Positions 5,209 to 8,321 of a stretch of 8,321 nt of DNA are shown piece by piece. The first letter of the stretch is position 1. Every line of letters begins with the position of its first letter. Made by a program: the position numbers and the translations under genes. Source of the stretch: Coriobacteriaceae bacterium (GTDB lineage: Bacteria > Actinomycetota > Coriobacteriia > Anaerosomatales > SLCP01); assembly GCA_003563465.1 (NCBI GenBank), contig PWVH01000051.1:1-8321 (forward strand). The letters are read 5' to 3'. A model generated the notes under the pieces. That model saw only the letters and a list, made by a program, of their open reading frames with translations, had not been told where the DNA came from and searched no databases.

Positions 5209-6096
5209 ATGCTCGAGCATCTTGCATCGTCCGTCTTGCGCTGGCGGGCACTCCTCTTAGTTCCAGCCTTGGTGGCAGCCTTGCTTCTTCCCGCATGTGC
5301 CGCCGAGGAAGAGGTCGCCGTCCCTGACGACCCAGCTCCCGAAGAGGTCGAGGTCACGAGCGTCATCCTCGCTTCGACCACCTCGACCGAGGACTCCGGC
5401 CTCTTCGGCGAGATCGTCCCGGCGTTTCAGGAGGCCTATCCGCAGTACCGCATCGATGTCGTAGCGGTCGGAACCGGACAGGCTCTCGAGATCGGTCGGG
5501 CGAAGGATGCCGACGTCCTGCTCGTGCACGCCAGAGAAGCCGAGGAGGAGTTCGTGGCCGATGGCTATGGGATCGAGCGTCGCGATGTCATGTACAACGA
5601 CTTCGTCATCCTCGGACCGGAGGCCGATTCTGCCAGTCTAGCAGGCGGCGACGATGCCGTTGCGGCCCTGACGACTATCGCGGATGGCGGTCACACCTTC
5701 ATCTCCCGTGGGGATGACTCCGGCACTCATAAGAAGGAGCTCAGCCTGTGGGAAGCCGCCGGGATCGAGCCAGAGCCTGCGACACATGACTGGTACCTCT
5801 CTATCGGTCAGGGCATGGGTGACACGCTCACCATGACTTCCGAGAGCGAGGCCTACACAATGTCTGATCGCGGCACATATCTCTCTATGAGGGAGGGTCT
5901 TGAGCTTGTCGTGCTGGTTGAAGGAGACGAACGTCTTTTCAACCCCTATGGGGTCATAGTGGTGACCGACGCCAACAACCTCGAAGGGGCCCAAGCGTTC
6001 GCGGACTGGATCGTTTCGCCCACAGCACAGGCCTTGATCGGTGAGTTCGGCGTGGACACCTACGGCGAGCCGCTCTTCGTGCCTAACGCCGAGTAG
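5209..6096 (+). CDS. tupA: Tungstate ABC transporter substrate-binding lipoprotein TupA
   Basis: This 295-residue protein captures tungstate outside the membrane and delivers it to TupBC. An N-terminal hydrophobic signal (14-27) ends in LLPAC, so C30 is the likely lipid-modified residue; proline at -2 is unusual but the setting is lipoprotein-like. An acidic linker (31-50) follows. TupA landmarks appear in order: ASTTSTEDSGL (55-65, the TTTS-type oxyanion site), VGTGQALEIGRAKDADVLLVHA (87-108), MYNDFVILGP (128-137), SRGDDSGTHKKE (166-177, second ligand site), MGDTLTM (203-209) and FNPYGVIVV (244-252). These separate it from ModA and WtpA. ATG 5209 has AAAGGAG 8 bases upstream, within the predicted leader hairpin. 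It is the first gene of tupABC-mobA. Confidence 0.93.
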   Translation: MLEHLASSVLRWRALLLVPALVAALLLPACAAEEEVAVPDDPAPEEVEVTSVILASTTSTEDSGLFGEIVPAFQEAYPQYRIDVVAVGTGQALEIGRAKDADVLLVHAREAEEEFVADGYGIERRDVMYNDFVILGPEADSASLAGGDDAVAALTTIADGGHTFISRGDDSGTHKKELSLWEAAGIEPEPATHDWYLSIGQGMGDTLTMTSESEAYTMSDRGTYLSMREGLELVVLVEGDERLFNPYGVIVVTDANNLEGAQAFADWIVSPTAQALIGEFGVDTYGEPLFVPNAE

Positions 6097-6124
6097 CCGG
6101 CCAGGCTGGACGGGTATCGCCGCC

Positions 6125-6832
6125 ATGCAGGTGTTCGTCGAAGCAATCATCACGGCGTTCGCTCTCCTGTTCGAGGGCTCGAGAGAACTCTGGAACGTCA
6201 TCGTAGTGACCTTCCGGGTCGCGATCCTATCCACGATCGCCGGTTTCGTGCTCGGCGTCCCCATGGGGTTCGTGATGGGGGCTTCACGGTTTCGTGGCAG
6301 ACGTCTGTTGATCGCGCTCACGAACACCGGCATGGCGGTCCCGCCGGTCGTCATCGGCCTTGTGGTCATGATGACTCTCTCCCGACGGGGGCCGCTCGGC
6401 TTCCTCGGGCTACTCTATTCGGTGGATGCTATGGCCATCGCTCAGACGCTGATCTCGAGTCCGATAATCGCCGGGCTCACGGCGGCGGCTGTCGCCTCGG
6501 TGCCTTACAAACTCAGGCTGCAGGCTCGCTCTCTCGGCGCGTCTAAGACCGAGGAGGCACTGCTCTCCATCAAGGAGGCTCGACTCGGCGTCCTCGCTGC
6601 CGTGGCGACGGGATTCGGGGCGGTAGTGCGCGGCGTAGGCGCGGTCATGATGGTCGGCGGCAACATCGAAGGTCAGACGCGAGTGCTCACCACCGCGATA
6701 GTCCAGGAGTCGCGCAGGGGTGACTTCGGCCTCGCGCTTGCGTTGGGGATCATCCTCATGCTCATCACGTTCACCATGAACGGTTTCCTCACTTGGTACC
6801 AGCACTCCAACGAGCGGTTCGAGCGTGGGTGA
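6125..6832 (+). CDS. tupB: Tungstate ABC transporter permease TupB
   Basis: The 235-residue permease has about five to six membrane spans (near 4-18, 24-52, 61-84, 100-122, 150-175 and 205-223) and the cytoplasmic coupling loop 'LGASKTEEALLSIKEAR' (around 137-153), the EAA-type motif that docks on the ATPase. The phrases MAVPPVVIGLVVMMTLSRRGPLG and SVGGNIEG-like 'MMVGGNIEGQTRVLTTAI' are typical of TupB and related molybdate/tungstate permeases. ATG 6125 gives the usual TupB length; its ribosome binding site is weak (GACGGG about 10 bases upstream). It follows tupA by 28 bases, and its end overlaps the start of tupC by 8 bases. Confidence 0.9.
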   Translation: MQVFVEAIITAFALLFEGSRELWNVIVVTFRVAILSTIAGFVLGVPMGFVMGASRFRGRRLLIALTNTGMAVPPVVIGLVVMMTLSRRGPLGFLGLLYSVDAMAIAQTLISSPIIAGLTAAAVASVPYKLRLQARSLGASKTEEALLSIKEARLGVLAAVATGFGAVVRGVGAVMMVGGNIEGQTRVLTTAIVQESRRGDFGLALALGIILMLITFTMNGFLTWYQHSNERFERG

Positions 6833-7946
6833 GACGACGGCCATCACTAACGACAAGGGACTTGCCCTGCGGGCCGAAGGGATCTGCAAGCAGTACGGTA
6901 AGCGCGTCGTGGTCGATGTCGATCACGTGGAGATCGCGGCCGGAGAGACCCTGGCGCTCCTCGGTCCCTCGGGGGCCGGCAAGACCACGCTGTTGGCGAT
7001 TCTCGGCCTGCTCGAGAAACCAGATGCAGGGCAGGTCTACCTGGATGGGAAGCCGGTGAGCGTGCGTGACCGCGTCGCCCGTAGGCAGATGGCCGCAGCG
7101 TTCCAGAGTCCCTATCTCTTCAAGGGGACCATCTCCGATAACGTCGCCTACGGTCTGAAGCTGCGGAAGGTTCCTGTCGGTCGCAGACGCGAGGCCGTCT
7201 CAGAGGCCCTCGAGCGTGTCGATCTCGAGGGATGGGAGTCGCGTTCGGCGCTCACACTGTCAGGCGGAGAGGCTCAACGTGTGGCGCTAGCCCGAGCGCT
7301 CGTGCTCAAACCGCGCGTCCTCTTCCTCGACGAACCGCTCTCATCGCTCGACCCGCTCATCAAGGGCCGCCTCACACAGGATTTCGCGCGGATCATTCGC
7401 GAGGAGTCGATGACGACGGTCTACGTCACGCACGACCAGAACGAGGCTATGGCGGTGGGGGACACGATGATCATCCTGCGTGACGGTCGTGCGGTAGCCC
7501 AGGGTCACGTCGACGACGTCATGGGAGTTCCGCCCAATGAGTGGACCGCATACTTCCTTGGCTCGGAGCCACCTTTGGAAGGCACGGTGGTGATGTCGAA
7601 AGAAGGTCTCGTCGGGGTGGACGTAGGCGGTCTCGTCGTTCACGCCGTAGGGGAGAGCGAGACGGGTGCGAGAGTCCGCATCGGCGTGCGCCCGGAAGAC
7701 GTGGTGCTCTTCGAGGGGGACGCGGCCATCCCGCGCTCGACGGCGCGCAACCACTACTCGGGTAGCGTGGTCAGCGTCGAGCGCTGGGGCGTGATGTACC
7801 ATGTGGTGCTTGATATCGGAGGCGTGAGACTTGCGTCTCATGTGTCGCTGGCGTCGGTCCGTGAGATGGGTCTAGAGACAGGCAGTGAGGTCCAGGTCGT
7901 CTTCAAGGCTTCGGCGGTCCGGATGCGGCAGACAGGATTAGCGTGA
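6825..7946 (+). CDS. tupC: Tungstate ABC transporter ATP-binding protein TupC
   Basis: This 373-residue ATPase powers tungstate import with TupAB. The nucleotide-binding domain shows Walker A GPSGAGKT (47-54), Q-loop Q94 in AFQSPYLF, signature LSGGE (145-149), Walker B VLFLDE (165-170), D-loop SSLD (173-176) and switch H203. Residues about 252-370 form a C-terminal extension with GARVRIGVRPEDVVLF (281-296), typical of the TOBE regulatory/oxyanion-sensing domain of molybdate-family ATPases, which can allow feedback inhibition by bound oxyanion. GTG 6825 lies inside the end of tupB, consistent with translational coupling. The stop overlaps the mobA start as GTGA. Confidence 0.92.
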   Translation: MGETTAITNDKGLALRAEGICKQYGKRVVVDVDHVEIAAGETLALLGPSGAGKTTLLAILGLLEKPDAGQVYLDGKPVSVRDRVARRQMAAAFQSPYLFKGTISDNVAYGLKLRKVPVGRRREAVSEALERVDLEGWESRSALTLSGGEAQRVALARALVLKPRVLFLDEPLSSLDPLIKGRLTQDFARIIREESMTTVYVTHDQNEAMAVGDTMIILRDGRAVAQGHVDDVMGVPPNEWTAYFLGSEPPLEGTVVMSKEGLVGVDVGGLVVHAVGESETGARVRIGVRPEDVVLFEGDAAIPRSTARNHYSGSVVSVERWGVMYHVVLDIGGVRLASHVSLASVREMGLETGSEVQVVFKASAVRMRQTGLA

Positions 7947-8321
7947 CAAAGATGAAAGGCAAACTACCTTTGACAGCTGCGGTGCTAGCCGGTGGCCGGT
8001 CGATGCGAATGGGCGTTGACAAGACGCTCTTGCCGGTCGATGGCGAGACGCTTGTGGCTCGTGTGGTTGCCACTGTCGGTAAGGTCTGCGCCCACACGAT
8101 GGTCGTCACGAACAGGCCGGAGGCCCTTGCCGCGGCAGGCCTGCCGGCTAGAGTGCGAGTCCTGAGCGATGAGATTCCCTACCAGGGTCCTTTAGGCGGT
8201 CTGGTCACCGCGCTCGCCGAGGCCGAGAGCGAGTGGGTTCTCGCGGTCGGAGCCGATATGCCTTACCTTTCCGCTGCAGTGATTCGGACGCTTTGGTATA
8301 TGCGAGGGGAAGGGCAGATAG
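7943..8321 (+). CDS. mobA: Molybdenum cofactor guanylyltransferase MobA (3' end beyond window)
   Basis: The first 126 residues are present and the frame is open to the window edge; full-length MobA is about 190-210 residues. The enzyme transfers GMP from GTP to the pterin phosphate of Mo- or W-cofactor, giving the MGD form used by DMSO-reductase-family enzymes. Diagnostic features are the nucleotide-binding loop AVLAGGRSMRMGVDKTLL (13-30), the YQGPLGGL segment (80-87) and the metal-binding GADMPYL (103-109). GTG 7943 overlaps the tupC stop and has CAGGA a short 5 bases upstream; ATG 7952, three codons later, is the alternative start. The location behind tupABC suggests that imported tungstate feeds MGD-type tungsten enzymes. 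Confidence 0.9.
   Translation, partial: MTKMKGKLPLTAAVLAGGRSMRMGVDKTLLPVDGETLVARVVATVGKVCAHTMVVTNRPEALAAAGLPARVRVLSDEIPYQGPLGGLVTALAEAESEWVLAVGADMPYLSAAVIRTLWYMRGEGQI

Noticed and set aside
4392..5381. Long open frame of 329 codons on the minus strand
   Set aside because: It runs antisense to the TiaS-like gene, the tup leader and the start of tupA, all better supported. Its composition is Arg/Ser/His-rich without domain motifs, as expected for a shadow frame in high-GC DNA.
5638..6369. Minus-strand open frame of 243 codons opposite tupA and tupB
   Set aside because: It spans two well-supported genes and their junction and has no recognisable domain.
1..8321. tRNA or rRNA genes, CRISPR arrays, transposases
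   Set aside because: No tRNA-like cloverleaf, rRNA segment, regularly spaced direct repeats or transposase motifs were seen on either strand.

Overview
The window looks like a piece of a high-GC, probably anaerobic, Gram-positive bacterium. Coding is dense and entirely on the + strand, with several GTG and TTG starts behind strong AGGAGG-type ribosome binding sites. The first (partial) gene ends in a cell-wall-binding repeat of the kind common in Firmicutes and Actinobacteria, and the only clear lipoprotein is an ABC-transporter binding protein. A Coriobacteriia-like actinobacterium would fit, but this is inference; no taxonomic marker gene is present.

Region 1 (1-205) is the 3' end of a surface protein with a cell-wall-binding repeat 2 domain.

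Region 2 (223-4919) is a tightly packed run of six genes, with junctions between a 4-base overlap and an 18-base gap, so very probably one operon. In order they encode: a membrane-anchored small domain resembling the sulfite-oxidase (SUOX) molybdopterin-binding fold; a polytopic membrane protein resembling an ECF-transporter S component; a secreted six-bladed propeller of the arylsulfotransferase type with a C-terminal membrane anchor; a MotA/TolQ/ExbB proton-channel homologue; a DUF2149-type single-span protein whose transmembrane start resembles ExbD, including an aspartate; and a stand-alone homologue of the first half of archaeal TiaS (tRNA-Ile2 agmatinylcytidine synthetase). I know of no described function for this combination. 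It could be a proton-motive-force-driven surface or import machine in a cell without an outer membrane, and it is the most interesting part of the window. A perfect 23-bp inverted repeat lies inside the propeller gene's low-complexity linker.

Region 3 (4920-5208) is a 289-base intergenic region with a plausible sigma-70-type promoter followed by a leader of about 135 nt. The leader has nested stems and a final hairpin that covers the tupA ribosome binding site. It is a candidate molybdenum/tungsten-cofactor (Moco/Tuco) riboswitch.

Region 4 (5209-8321) is a tungstate-uptake operon, tupA-tupB-tupC, followed with a 4-base overlap by the start of mobA (molybdenum cofactor guanylyltransferase), cut by the window edge. 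Together these bring in tungstate and attach the guanine nucleotide to the pterin cofactor, as needed for W- or Mo-bis-MGD enzymes such as formate dehydrogenases. The SUOX-like protein at the head of region 2 hints that the neighbouring operons may share a Mo/W or pterin theme, but the sequence does not prove it.
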